The notes under the pieces: generated by a model | What the model was told of the DNA's origin: nothing | What the model saw: only the letters and a program-made list of their open reading frames with translations | The model's database searches: none | In this document: positions 34,926 to 44,117 of the stretch, one piece after another | Layout: each line of letters begins with the position of its first letter | Position numbering within the stretch: position 1 is the first letter of the stretch | Made by a program: the position numbers and the translations under genes | Source of the DNA: Ornithinibacillus bavariensis | Lineage (GTDB): Bacteria > Bacillota > Bacilli > Bacillales > Amphibacillaceae | Assembly (NCBI RefSeq): GCF_050433565.1 | Contig: NZ_JBNPWZ010000008.1 | Coordinates: 50,634 to 114,633, forward strand | Length of the DNA stretch: 64,000 bases | Direction: 5' to 3'

Positions 34926-37719
34926 CAAGCCCTTATCCCTCCTGTTGTATATTCCAGTAATTTGTCTATTAATTCTATATTGGAGAACTGTTAAACTAAC
35001 TTCAAAACTAGAAAAGCGAGCTATATTGACCGTAAGGGTTATCGTATTTACTCTCGTTATCTTTGCACTTTGTATGCCAAATATAACGTTTTCAGTTAAA
35101 GGTGTTACAACAGTTTTCGTAGTAGATCATTCTGAAAGCGTACGAAATCAAGAAGATATCATGTTTGGGGCAATTGAAGAAGCAATTGAACACATGAATG
35201 AGGACGATCGTTTTGCGATTGTATCAGTTGCAGAGGAAGGACAAGTTTTACAAACGTTATCATCACGAGATAAAGGAATCCTAGCGCCTAAAGCACTCGA
35301 AAAAACCTCTTATACGAATTTAGAAGAAGGGCTTCAACTTGCTGCAAGTCTCCTTCCTTCAAATTCTAAAGGGAGAATAGTATTACTAAGTGACGGTAAC
35401 GAAAATATGGGAGATGTGAAACGACAAGTAAATCTATTAAGCTCACAGGGAATATCAGTTGATGTCATCCCATTCTCTGTGTCCGTAGAACAAGATATCG
35501 TATTAGAAGATTTTCAAGTACCGGATAATCTATATTTAGGTGAAGAAGTCACGATGTCATTAGTACTGTCTAGCACTCATGATGCAACTAGTCGGGTACG
35601 AATTAGAAAAAATAATGAAGTTATTATTGATGAGCAAGTTTCTGTCAGACAAGGGAAAAATGCTTATACATTTGATTACTTCATTGATTCCACAGGAACA
35701 CATAGCTTTCAAGTAGATGTTATCACGGAAGACGATAGTATCTTACAAAATAATGTTGGTTATGCCATCGCAAATGTAAAGGGGACACCGACTGTTCTTT
35801 TAGTTGAGGGCAAAGAGGGTGAAGGTAAAAATCTTGAACAAGTATTCCTATCCTCTAATTTACAAGTGGAGACGATTAAACCACACCTGCTTCCCACAGC
35901 ACTTACTGGGTTACTAGATTTTGAAGCGATTATATTTAGTAATGTTTCAGCAACAGATGTGACAAGGGAACAGATGGAGGTTATCGAAAGTGCTGTAAAG
36001 GATTTTGGGATTGGGTTCATGATGACCGGTGGAAACCAGAGCTATGGTTTAGGTGGCTATTTTAAGACACCTATTGAAGATTTACTTCCTGTTGAAATGG
36101 ATTTAAAAGGCAGAAAAGAGTTACCTTCCTTAGGGATGGTGATTGTTTTAGATCGTTCTGGAAGTATGGCAGGCTATAAGCTGGATTTAGCGAAGGAGGC
36201 TGCTGCTCGCTCTGTTGAACTACTAAGAGAAAAAGACACATTTGGGTTTATCGCCTTTGATGATCAACCTTGGCAAATTATAGATACAGATGTAATCGGT
36301 GAAAAAGAAAAAGCGTCAGAGAAGATTCGATCAATCATAGAGGGGGGAGGTACGGAGATTTTCCCAGCTTTACAACTAGCTTATGAACAGCTTGAACCAC
36401 TTGAACTAAAACGGAAACATATCATTCTCTTAACCGATGGGCAATCTGCTACGAATAACGATTATTTCGAACTTATTAACGAGGGAATAGAGAACAATGT
36501 TACCTTATCAACGGTTGCTATTGGAAGTGATGCCGACCGAGGATTGTTAGAACAGCTTGCAGAGGAAGGCACTGGGCGATTTTATGATGTACAAGATGCC
36601 TCCACGATTCCTAGTATTCTTTCACGAGAGACAGTACTAACTACTAGAACCTACATCGAGGATAATCCTTTTTATCCAAGCTTCTTCGCTGGTACAAACT
36701 GGGATTTTATATTCCAGGAGGGAGTTCCAGAAATGAATGCCTATATCGCAACAGAGCCAAAACCAAGAGCGGAAAAGATCCTAGAAAGTGAAAAGGGTGA
36801 TCCAATCCTTATCCGATGGCAATATGGTTTAGGCAACACAATAGCATGGACTACGGATGTCAGAGGAGAATGGGCAGGAAATTGGCCAGCATGGGAAAAC
36901 TGGCCGATTCTATGGAATGAAGTATTATCGTGGACCTTGCCTTCATATCAACAACAATTGTACGCCATTGAGGAACAAATTAATGGTAGGGAAGTTACGT
37001 TAAAGGTAACCTCTGATGAAATAGAACTTCTACCACTTCATGTAAGCGTGGTTGATGAAAAAGGAAATGAGCTACAGTCGGAAATTCGTCCAACTGCACC
37101 AGGAGAACATGAGATTACTTTTAACGCTGATACTGGAGTTTATTTTATTAATTTATCTAAATTAGAGAACGGTCAAGTGACCAGTACCTATCAAACGAGC
37201 GTAGTTGTCCCTTATTCAAAAGAGTTCGCACTTGTAAGCGAAAATCAGCAGCTACTTCATGAAATAGCTGAACTGAGCAATGGAACAGTATTAAACAACC
37301 CAGGGGACGCCTTTCGCGACGTAGATCGTAAAACTAGTGGGAAGCAGCCTATATATATGCCATTGTTACTTATAGCCTTTTTGTTATTCTTTATAGAAAT
37401 TGCTATTCGTAGGTTCGGAATACAACATCTTCTCGGCAGACTAATCAACTCTCGAGCTAAACCAGTAAAATCTATTGAAAATAAACAAGGGAAGAGTGGG
37501 CGAACATTCGAGCATTTGCGAAAGGCTACTGTAAAGAAACGCGAGAAGTCAGATACGCTGAAATCTATTGAAGATACTAGAAATATTCCAAAGAAAGATA
37601 GTAAAGAGAATAAACCAAATCAATCTAATAGCCCTCCAAAGACAAGTAAAGCTTCCTCAGACAAACATGAACGCATGAAACGACTCTTAGAGGCTAAAAA
37701 TCGGAAAACAAAAGACTAA
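34909..37719 (+). CDS. double-VWA membrane protein with glutamine-amidotransferase-like domain
   Basis: About 936 residues. Two N-terminal spans (LSLLLYIPVICLLILYW, ILTVRVIVFTLVIFALCMP) are followed by a VWA-like region with the partial MIDAS VVDHSESV. A GATase1-like region comes next (GFMMTGGNQSYGLGGYF), then a canonical second VWA (VIVLDRSGSMAGYKLDLAKEA). A C-terminal span (MPLLLIAFLLFFIEIAIRR) ends in a long basic cytoplasmic tail. The GTG at 34909 is favoured by GGGAGG upstream; an earlier in-frame start at 34867 lacks a site. This arrangement resembles large Bat-type proteins of unknown function. Confidence 0.88.
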   Translation: MGFQIDKPLSLLLYIPVICLLILYWRTVKLTSKLEKRAILTVRVIVFTLVIFALCMPNITFSVKGVTTVFVVDHSESVRNQEDIMFGAIEEAIEHMNEDDRFAIVSVAEEGQVLQTLSSRDKGILAPKALEKTSYTNLEEGLQLAASLLPSNSKGRIVLLSDGNENMGDVKRQVNLLSSQGISVDVIPFSVSVEQDIVLEDFQVPDNLYLGEEVTMSLVLSSTHDATSRVRIRKNNEVIIDEQVSVRQGKNAYTFDYFIDSTGTHSFQVDVITEDDSILQNNVGYAIANVKGTPTVLLVEGKEGEGKNLEQVFLSSNLQVETIKPHLLPTALTGLLDFEAIIFSNVSATDVTREQMEVIESAVKDFGIGFMMTGGNQSYGLGGYFKTPIEDLLPVEMDLKGRKELPSLGMVIVLDRSGSMAGYKLDLAKEAAARSVELLREKDTFGFIAFDDQPWQIIDTDVIGEKEKASEKIRSIIEGGGTEIFPALQLAYEQLEPLELKRKHIILLTDGQSATNNDYFELINEGIENNVTLSTVAIGSDADRGLLEQLAEEGTGRFYDVQDASTIPSILSRETVLTTRTYIEDNPFYPSFFAGTNWDFIFQEGVPEMNAYIATEPKPRAEKILESEKGDPILIRWQYGLGNTIAWTTDVRGEWAGNWPAWENWPILWNEVLSWTLPSYQQQLYAIEEQINGREVTLKVTSDEIELLPLHVSVVDEKGNELQSEIRPTAPGEHEITFNADTGVYFINLSKLENGQVTSTYQTSVVVPYSKEFALVSENQQLLHEIAELSNGTVLNNPGDAFRDVDRKTSGKQPIYMPLLLIAFLLFFIEIAIRRFGIQHLLGRLINSRAKPVKSIENKQGKSGRTFEHLRKATVKKREKSDTLKSIEDTRNIPKKDSKENKPNQSNSPPKTSKASSDKHERMKRLLEAKNRKTKD

Positions 37720-37725
37720 TTCTAC

Positions 37726-37766
37726 ATCCCATCTACTGGTATTGTTCTTAGATGGGATTATTTTTT
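37726..37766 (+). terminator. intrinsic terminator closing the ABC/MoxR/VWA operon
   Basis: ATCCCATCTA (37726-37735) and TAGATGGGAT (37749-37758) followed by TATTTTTT. Confidence 0.88.
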
Positions 37767-37916
37767 GTTCTCATTCATCTAAGTGGTTATAATTGTAACA
37801 ATATTTAGTTCATAAGACCTATATACGATAAAACAAATAGTATCTTTGATATATTGACGAATACAAGTCCTCACGCCAAGCTATAAATAGAACTGGTAAA
37901 AAAGGAGTGTCATTCA

Positions 37917-39323
37917 TTGCGCAAGTTATTTACAGTACTATGTATTAGTCTCTTATTCCTAACAGTAGCATGTAGCAAGGATTCTACTAAAAAAGAAGAT
38001 GAAAAACCTAAAGTCACACAAAAAGAGGATATCGATAAGGATACTCTTAAACAAGAAAAAGGAACTGATTCAGAAGAATCTTCGTTCCAGGCGATACCTA
38101 ATACTTTGGAAGATTTGAAGAATCAACCAGGCGGTACTTTAGTTGGGGAGCTTTCCCTGCAAAAGGAATTAGAAACAGATACAAATGAATTCATGTCACG
38201 TATTGATTCTGATTTACAGGCACAAATAAAAAAAATTACTAGTAATACAGATGATGCAAATGAAATCGTTATCGAAGTAATAAAATTGTTAGGTAGTCCT
38301 AATTATAAGGAAGCAATTGAAAAAGCTGAAGCATTCAAGCCTTCCTTTAAAGACCCTTATCTTCCAAATCCAAAAAAAGTGACCAAAGGAGAGAGCAAGG
38401 GAGAAATAGGAAAAGCAATCATTCTACTAGATGCAAGCTCAAGTATGCTCCTTAGTGTGAATGGTGAGGTCAAAATGGACATCGCAAAAGATGCTGTAAA
38501 ACGTTTTGCTGATGTTATTGGACAAGAAAGTGACGTATCATTAGTTGTTTATGGACATAAAGGTTCTGAATCGAACACAGATAAAAAGCTTTCCTGTGAA
38601 GGAATTGAAGAGGTTTATCCTATGGGCAGCTATGATGCTGAAGAATTTGAGAAGTCATTAACAACATTTGAAAGTAAAGGTTGGACACCTCTAGCAGGTG
38701 CTATTAATAAAGCAACTAAAATGAGTAGTAAAATGGATGGACCGATTACAGTTTATATTGTTAGTGATGGTATTGAAACCTGTGATGGTGATCCCGTCAA
38801 AGAAGCTGAAAAGTTTGCGAACGAAAACAAAGAACGCACCGTTAATATCATTGGATTTAATGTCGACAAAAAAGCAGAAGAACAGTTAGTTGCAGTATCT
38901 GAAGCAGGTAATGGTAAATATTATTCAGCGAATAATGCTGATGAAATTCAGAAGACGATTGAATATGAGTGGTTACCTACGATGGCAGATCTTGTGTGGG
39001 CACATATGAAGGCTCCCGGTCCGTGGGAAGTCATTGCTGAGAGGGATCGATACGGGGAAGAGTATTGGAAAATAAGAAATCTCATCCAAAAGGAACACGA
39101 CCGTATTCAAACTGCCATTAATATTCTCTATCAGGAGGATTTCGTAACCTCCGAGTTAGGTTCTACTATCAAGGATCGGATGTTGGAGAGGTATTCTGCT
39201 AGTATGGATATAAATAATGATTTACAATCTAAAAAAATAGAAGAAATAGATCAAGTAGTTAACGAGATCAAAGAGCGAGTAGACAATTGGACGAAAGAAA
39301 TGGAAAGCATTAAAAATGAATAA
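37917..39323 (+). CDS. VWA-domain lipoprotein (YwmC/YwmD-like)
   Basis: A 468-residue lipoprotein with a TTG start behind AAAAGGAGTG. The signal peptide ends in the lipobox LTVAC (Cys about 19) and a charged linker follows. The VWA domain has MIDAS AIILLDASSSMLLSV (DxSxS), and TPLAGAINKA and IVSDGIETCDGDP further along supply the other MIDAS loops. A C-terminal helical part follows. It is transcribed separately (a terminator and about 200 bases lie upstream), but its position beside three other VWA/DUF58 genes suggests a shared process at the membrane. Confidence 0.9.
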   Translation: MRKLFTVLCISLLFLTVACSKDSTKKEDEKPKVTQKEDIDKDTLKQEKGTDSEESSFQAIPNTLEDLKNQPGGTLVGELSLQKELETDTNEFMSRIDSDLQAQIKKITSNTDDANEIVIEVIKLLGSPNYKEAIEKAEAFKPSFKDPYLPNPKKVTKGESKGEIGKAIILLDASSSMLLSVNGEVKMDIAKDAVKRFADVIGQESDVSLVVYGHKGSESNTDKKLSCEGIEEVYPMGSYDAEEFEKSLTTFESKGWTPLAGAINKATKMSSKMDGPITVYIVSDGIETCDGDPVKEAEKFANENKERTVNIIGFNVDKKAEEQLVAVSEAGNGKYYSANNADEIQKTIEYEWLPTMADLVWAHMKAPGPWEVIAERDRYGEEYWKIRNLIQKEHDRIQTAINILYQEDFVTSELGSTIKDRMLERYSASMDINNDLQSKKIEEIDQVVNEIKERVDNWTKEMESIKNE

Positions 39324-39357
39324 GCTGCCTAAACAAAATATGCTAATGGAAAGTAAA

Positions 39358-39395
39358 AAAGCCTAGTTTCTCAATAAATCAAACTAGGCTTTTTA
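39358..39395. terminator. bidirectional terminator
   Basis: GCCTAGTTT (39361-39369) and AAACTAGGC (39381-39389), A-rich on the left and T-rich on the right. It sits between converging genes. Confidence 0.85.
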
Positions 39396-39456
39396 ATGGA
39401 TCCATAAACATTCTGGTCAATTTTTGAAATTGAATTGTTTTTTGAATCTATTATCA

Positions 39457-40329
39457 TTACTTTTTTAAAATCGGTATCCATATTTCACTCTTGAACGTTG
39501 GGGAGGTAATATCTTTATTCTCATTCCACAGGATTTCTGGACCTTCTATTTGCTCATAATTTGAGGATGGAAACCATTCAGAATAAATCCGCCCCCATAC
39601 GTCTTGAAGCGTATCTGGAAATGGACCGATCGCTTCAAATACAGCCCATGATGAAGCAGGGACTTCAAGGAGTGCTAGGTTATTAGGACACGCTTTAGTT
39701 GTTGCTACACCTATATAATGATCAAGCTCCCCATTTTCCTCCATTCTGCCTTCTGAAAAATTCGTGGATGCACTAAGAAGTCCCTTAGGCTCAACATTAG
39801 ATAGCTCCTTTAGCTTATTTATCATTTCTCCATCTAATTCTTTCCACATAGCAGCAATTTCCGGATTAACTCCATTGAAAATGATAGGGACTCTTTTCTT
39901 CATACCGACAATGCGAAATGCCTCTTTTTCTTCAATTCGATAATTCATTTCACTTCCTCCTTTAATTGATAATTGGAAAGTCATTGGTGGGTATGCTTTC
40001 AGAGAATGACCATGATCTCTTGCTTCGGATGGCAATATCCCATGCAGGTTTTGAAAAGCTCGTGCAAAAGAGTCAGGTGAGCTGTAACCGTATTTAATTG
40101 CAATGTCAATGACCCTTACACTGGTATCCTTCAGATCAAATGCTGCAAGCGTAAGCCGTCTGCGACGGATGTATTCCGATAATGAAATACCAGCAAGGAA
40201 GGAAAACATCCTTTTAAAATGATATTCGGAGCAGAAAGCTCGCCTTGATATCTCTTTAAAGTCAATTTCATTCGTAAGATTTTCTTCGATAAACTCTAAT
40301 GCGCCATTCATGTTTTTAAGCAAATCCAT
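39457..40329 (-). CDS. AraC-family regulator with GyrI-like effector domain
   Basis: A 290-residue transcription factor of the Rob/BltR-like layout. Two AraC helix-turn-helices are at about 8-105 (IDFKEISRRAFCSEYHFKRMFSFLAG and VIDIAIKYGYSSPDSFARAFQNLHG). A GyrI-like small-molecule binding domain covers about 130-290. GGAGG is present ahead of the ATG. Such regulators respond to hydrophobic compounds and often control efflux, but no transporter gene is adjacent; its neighbour upstream is a broken GNAT gene. Confidence 0.92.
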   Translation of the reverse strand: MDLLKNMNGALEFIEENLTNEIDFKEISRRAFCSEYHFKRMFSFLAGISLSEYIRRRRLTLAAFDLKDTSVRVIDIAIKYGYSSPDSFARAFQNLHGILPSEARDHGHSLKAYPPMTFQLSIKGGSEMNYRIEEKEAFRIVGMKKRVPIIFNGVNPEIAAMWKELDGEMINKLKELSNVEPKGLLSASTNFSEGRMEENGELDHYIGVATTKACPNNLALLEVPASSWAVFEAIGPFPDTLQDVWGRIYSEWFPSSNYEQIEGPEILWNENKDITSPTFKSEIWIPILKK

Positions 40330-40512
40330 TGTATGACCTCCTTACCAAAAGAATAGCAGGAAATGAATGTATCTATCCGACTTTTGGTGCACAATTAAGT
40401 AGGGTTGCTCATAAGCAATATAGCATGTTATATCTAAATATAGTCGTTTTATGGAATATGTTATAATCAGAAACAGTTTTATTGAAATAATACCATACGG
40501 ATTTCGTTTTAG

Positions 40513-40990
40513 TTGCAGTTACGACCAATACAGTTGACAGAGGATTTATCCATTGCTCTGCCATGGTACCAGGACAAAGAAGTACTATACTATTCTGAAG
40601 GAGAAGGTACCTTACCCTACGACATAACAACTATTGAAAGAATGTATAATTACCTAACAAAAAATGGTGAAGTCTATATAATCGAAATAAGAATAAGTGA
40701 TCAATGGATTCCAATAGGTATGCGACATTATCTAATGAAATGATTCCAGTCGTAATCGGTCACAAAGAATTTAGAGGGAAAGGTGTAGGTAAACTTGTAA
40801 TTAACCTTCTAATAAAAAGAGCAAAAGAACTAAACAGGAAGCAAATTAATGTACATAAGATATATTCTTATATGTTGCATCGAGAAAAATGTTTGAAAGT
40901 TTAGGCTTTAGAAAAACAGAAAACGGTTTGGACGAAAAAGGAAGAGAATACTCCAGCTACAAACTCATATTAGATTCATTAGGTAAGTAG
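40513..40990 (+). pseudogene. GNAT N-acetyltransferase with two frameshifts
   Basis: Three consecutive frames together encode one GNAT protein. Part 1 is MQLRPIQLTEDLSIALPWYQ to about 40715. Part 2 is ATLSNEMIPVVIGHKEFRGKGVGKLVI, with the acetyl-CoA loop RGKGVGK. Part 3 is VASRKMFESLGFRKTENG to TAG 40988-40990. One-base losses near 40715 (GGT-ATG for GGTGATG) and near 40872 (TATATG for TATAATG) restore a continuous frame. Both events would abolish activity. Confidence 0.88.
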
Positions 40991-41206
40991 AAGAGCAAAT
41001 TATAATTAAAACTGTTCATGTTCATCTATATTAAAAGTTAATAGATGTTTACGAAACCAGAGATAGAAGCTTTACGATAATCAATATTTAGAGATTGTAT
41101 ATTATCCATTGGTATTACTACGAAGTGGGGAGACTTTTTATTTACAAATCTTTTTATATCTGTAATATCTTGGAGGAAGTACGCGTTGAAAACATTCATA
41201 GTACGA

Positions 41207-41932
41207 CTAGATTGACAATTTCAAGTATACATAAATAATCACAAATCCCAAAAAACCCACAATGGAGGAGTATAATATTGTTGAATTTCTGATTGCTTCT
41301 CTGAAAATCTCCTTTATTGCGACCATAAAAATGATTGAAATGGCCAAGTTTATCATAGAAGCAAGTAATGTAGATATACTTCCATCAATAAATTGTCCTA
41401 GGAATGAACCTAAAGCAATCGGGAACGAAATAATAAGTATAACTAAAGCAAAAGTAATAATACCAAATCCTGCAAGAAATAATGGAGTAAAAACAATTAT
41501 TCCTTCTGGTATGTTATGTAAAATAAGCGTTGTAAGCATTAGACTACCAAAATCTGTACCCATTGTTGAACCAAGCGCTACACCTACAGGAAAATTGTGA
41601 AAGGCAATGCTTAAAGTTAAAAGTACACCGGAACGAACAAAAATATCCTTTTGGTGACTATCCGTAATAATAATAATTTTATCCATGAATTGATGAATGT
41701 ATTGTAAAAGTATTATGCCTATCGTAATTCCAATAGCAAGGTTAACCCATCCCCCGAGTTCAATGCTTTCTGGAATCATTTCAAGCAACAAGATCCCTAA
41801 TATGAGTCCAGTACACAATGAATAAATAAAGCCAAATCCGCGTTCGACACCTTTTAACATCCAAGCTAGCCCACCACCAGCACCAATGCCAATAGCAGAA
41901 GCGAATGCACCAATAAACCATGTAGTAGCCAT
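41207..41932 (-). CDS. ZIP-family metal transporter
   Basis: A 241-residue ZIP transporter with about eight hydrophobic segments and the two metal-site helices FHNFPVGVALG and LHNIPEGIIVF. ZIP proteins import zinc or other divalent metals. TTAGGAG precedes the ATG. It is transcribed away from the czrA/czcD efflux pair, with 219 bases between, so an importer sits beside a zinc-efflux module. Metal preference is not evident from sequence. Confidence 0.92.
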   Translation of the reverse strand: MATTWFIGAFASAIGIGAGGGLAWMLKGVERGFGFIYSLCTGLILGILLLEMIPESIELGGWVNLAIGITIGIILLQYIHQFMDKIIIITDSHQKDIFVRSGVLLTLSIAFHNFPVGVALGSTMGTDFGSLMLTTLILHNIPEGIIVFTPLFLAGFGIITFALVILIISFPIALGSFLGQFIDGSISTLLASMINLAISIIFMVAIKEIFREAIRNSTILYSSIVGFLGFVIIYVYLKLSI

Positions 41933-42013
41933 AATATCGCTCCTAAAAATAGATTGTCTTTAATTTTTATATTATTAAATCCAGCTGAATATACGGATTA
42001 TTTAAAAGGTTGT

Positions 42014-42070
42014 TTGACAAATTATAAGAAACATAATAAAATATGAACATATACTAATATATACATATTA
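42014..42070 (+). promoter_or_regulatory. czrA promoter with CzrA-type operator
   Basis: -35 TTGACA (42014-42019), 17-base spacer, -10 TAAAAT (42037-42042). An AT-rich imperfect palindrome beginning ATATGAACATATA (42041-42053) and continuing to ATACATATT overlaps the -10/+1 region. The same 13-mer appears inverted before czcD, as expected for an ArsR/CzrA operator. Confidence 0.75.
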
Positions 42071-42151
42071 ATAAAACGATATGCTTATTATTATTGTTCT
42101 TATTAAAGACCAATTTATATTTTGGATTTGAAAAGAAGGGAGCGAAAATAT

Positions 42152-42478
42152 ATGGAAAAGAACTTAGAGAATTTCGGAGTAAATAATAAAGACTTAGACG
42201 AAGAAACATTATTTGTTGTTTCACAAACATTTAAAGCACTAGGTGATCCTACAAGAATTCGAATTCTTAACCTACTGTTTCATAATGAATATTCTGTCAA
42301 TGCAATTGCAGAAACTTTACACTTACAACAATCAACTGTATCTCATCAGTTACGATTTCTGAAAAATTTACGGTTGGTGAAATATCGTAGAGAGGGCACA
42401 ACTTTATATTATTCACACGATGATGAACATGTTATGAATGTACTAAGACAAACAATAGAACACGCTTGTCATAATTAG
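42152..42478 (+). CDS. czrA: zinc-sensing ArsR-family repressor CzrA
   Basis: A 108-residue winged-helix repressor. The recognition helix region is SVNAIAETLHLQQSTVSHQLRFLK. The C-terminal alpha-5 sensor reads DEHVMNVLRQTIEHACH, giving exactly Asp-x-His-x10-His-x2-His, the zinc/cobalt site of S. aureus CzrA. The start at 42152 is set by AAGGGAG; an in-frame TTG 30 bases earlier is not needed. The efflux gene czcD follows 108 bases downstream with its own operator half-site. Confidence 0.93.
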   Translation: MEKNLENFGVNNKDLDEETLFVVSQTFKALGDPTRIRILNLLFHNEYSVNAIAETLHLQQSTVSHQLRFLKNLRLVKYRREGTTLYYSHDDEHVMNVLRQTIEHACHN

Positions 42479-42537
42479 TTTTGCTGAAAATGAATAGAAT
42501 AGGTTCATGTAATAATAATCTTTGTTTTATATATTGT

Positions 42538-42550
42538 TATATGTTCATAT
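42538..42550 (-). promoter_or_regulatory. second CzrA-type operator, before czcD
   Basis: TATATGTTCATAT is the exact reverse complement of the 13-mer ATATGAACATATA at the czrA promoter. It lies 36 bases ahead of the czcD start codon. Confidence 0.65.
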
Positions 42551-42586
42551 ATTAATTTTATCATTTTAACTATTGGAGGTTATATA

Positions 42587-43522
42587 ATGGGACACGATCA
42601 TGGACATAACCATACACATGGAGCAAATAAAAAAGCACTGTTGCTAAGTTTTATTATCATTACTGCATATATGATAATCGAGGCAATAGGCGGATTCATT
42701 ACGAATAGTCTTGCGTTAATATCTGATGCAGGACATATGTTAAGTGACTCTATTGCACTTGGGGTTGGTTTATTAGCCTTTACACTTGGAGAAAAAGTGG
42801 CTAACTATAGTAAAACATATGGATATAAACGTTTTGAAATATTGGCTGCAGTATTTAATGGTGTAACACTCGTATTAATATCAATCTATATTTTCTACGA
42901 GGCGTATCACCGCTTTACAGAGCCTCCTGAAGTTGCCTCAACTGGAATGCTAATAATTGCTATTATCGGTTTATTAGTAAATGTATTTGTAGCATGGATT
43001 CTAATGAGAAACGGAGATACAGAAGAGAATTTGAACTTGCGTGCTGCATTTCTTCATGTACTAGGCGACTTACTTGGCTCAGTTGGAGCAATAGTTGCAG
43101 CATTGTTAATCATATTTTTTGGATGGGCTTGGGCAGATCCGCTAGCGAGTGTTCTTGTAGCAATTCTTGTATTAATAAGTGGATGGCGCGTTACTAAAGA
43201 TGCTGTTCACATTTTAATGGAGGGTACCCCAAGAAATATAGAATTGGATTCTATTATTAGGACGATGGAAAATGTACCAGGTGTATTAAGTATTCATGAC
43301 TTACATGTTTGGAGTATTACCAGTGGACAAAATGCACTTTCATGCCATGCGGTAGTGGATGAGAATTTATCTGTTTATGAAACACAAACAATATTACGAA
43401 AAATAGAGCATGAATTAGAGCACAAAGGAATAGGCCATGTGACCATTCAAATGGAAAATAATGACCATCCGCATGAGGATTCATTAATGTGTCATAATCA
43501 TGAGCATGACCATAGGCATTAG
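42587..43522 (+). CDS. czcD: zinc/cadmium CDF efflux transporter CzcD
   Basis: A 311-residue cation-diffusion-facilitator with six membrane spans. It has a His-rich N-terminus (MGHDHGHNHTHG) and a His-rich tail (CHNHEHDHRH). The metal-site helices are ALISDAGHMLSDSIALG (HxxxD) and FLHVLGDLLGSVGA. GGAGG precedes the ATG. It exports Zn/Cd/Co in exchange for protons or potassium. With CzrA it forms the standard zinc-resistance module. Confidence 0.95.
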   Translation: MGHDHGHNHTHGANKKALLLSFIIITAYMIIEAIGGFITNSLALISDAGHMLSDSIALGVGLLAFTLGEKVANYSKTYGYKRFEILAAVFNGVTLVLISIYIFYEAYHRFTEPPEVASTGMLIIAIIGLLVNVFVAWILMRNGDTEENLNLRAAFLHVLGDLLGSVGAIVAALLIIFFGWAWADPLASVLVAILVLISGWRVTKDAVHILMEGTPRNIELDSIIRTMENVPGVLSIHDLHVWSITSGQNALSCHAVVDENLSVYETQTILRKIEHELEHKGIGHVTIQMENNDHPHEDSLMCHNHEHDHRH

Positions 43523-43577
43523 AGTGGTGAATAGATTTATAATACTAAGTATTTAATTAAATCGAAGAAGTAAAAAA

Positions 43578-43638
43578 GACATCTCCCTTCCATTATTTTA
43601 CGCAACTAATAATGGAAGGGAGATGTCTATATTTTATT
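43578..43638 (+). terminator. strong intrinsic terminator after czcD
   Basis: A 21-bp perfect stem: AGACATCTCCCTTCCATTATT (43578-43598, 21 bases; key ends AGACATC and CCATTATT) pairs with its complement at 43608-43628, followed by a T-rich tract. Confidence 0.9.
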
Positions 43639-43705
43639 TGAAACACAGCTTAATCCTTGTATATCTAATTCGATTTTGTTATTATTTCTTTAATTCAATA
43701 GGATT

Positions 43706-43849
43706 TCCTTCGGGGTCGGGTGCAATTCCCAACCGGCGGTGATGAGGCATGCCTCTAAGTCCGTGACCCGGATTCATAGTTAATATGAAAACGGTGGATT
43801 TGGTGAAATTCCAAAGCCGACAGTTAAAGTCTGGATGGGAGAAGGAAGA
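43706..43849 (+). promoter_or_regulatory. FMN riboswitch (RFN element)
   Basis: The conserved RFN segments are all present in order: TCCTTCGGGGTCGGGTG, CCCAACCGGCGGTGATG, AGTCCGTGACCC, GGTGGATTTGGTGAAATTCC, AAGCCGACAGT and GGATGGGAGAAGGA. It sits upstream of the riboflavin genes, as in B. subtilis ribDEAHT. FMN binding should favour the terminator just downstream. Confidence 0.97.
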
Positions 43850-43900
43850 ACAATTTGTCAATAATACTGTTTTTTGACGTTTGTTAGTTATGCTCTTTTT

Positions 43901-43938
43901 TCTCCCTTACCAATATAGGTAAGGGAGATTTGTTTGTT
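43901..43938 (+). terminator. riboswitch expression-platform terminator
   Basis: CTCCCTTACC (43902-43911) and GGTAAGGGAG (43918-43927) with a following ATTTGTTTGTTT tract, about 50 bases after the FMN aptamer. Confidence 0.85.
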
Positions 43939-44117
43939 TGGAGATTCTTTAGCTGTTATTCATAGCGGTTTTAGAGGGAATTTTCTTGCTTCAGGCAACG
44001 ATATTGAGATGCTTATGGCCATTTTGAGGTTGAGTATACGAGAAGCTTTGTAATTCAATAAGATTGTTTATTCACTATATCTAAATAAGCAATCCATTTA
44101 ATATTTAAAGAAAGTAT

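Noticed and set aside
41262..41600. 112-codon plus-strand ORF
   Set aside because: Antisense to the ZIP transporter gene, which shows clear family motifs and a ribosome site.
43939..44117. RibD deaminase domain between the riboswitch and the ribD fragments
   Set aside because: No HAE or PCxxC motif can be read in any frame; one open stretch (VIHSGFRGNFLASGND...) does not resemble RibD.
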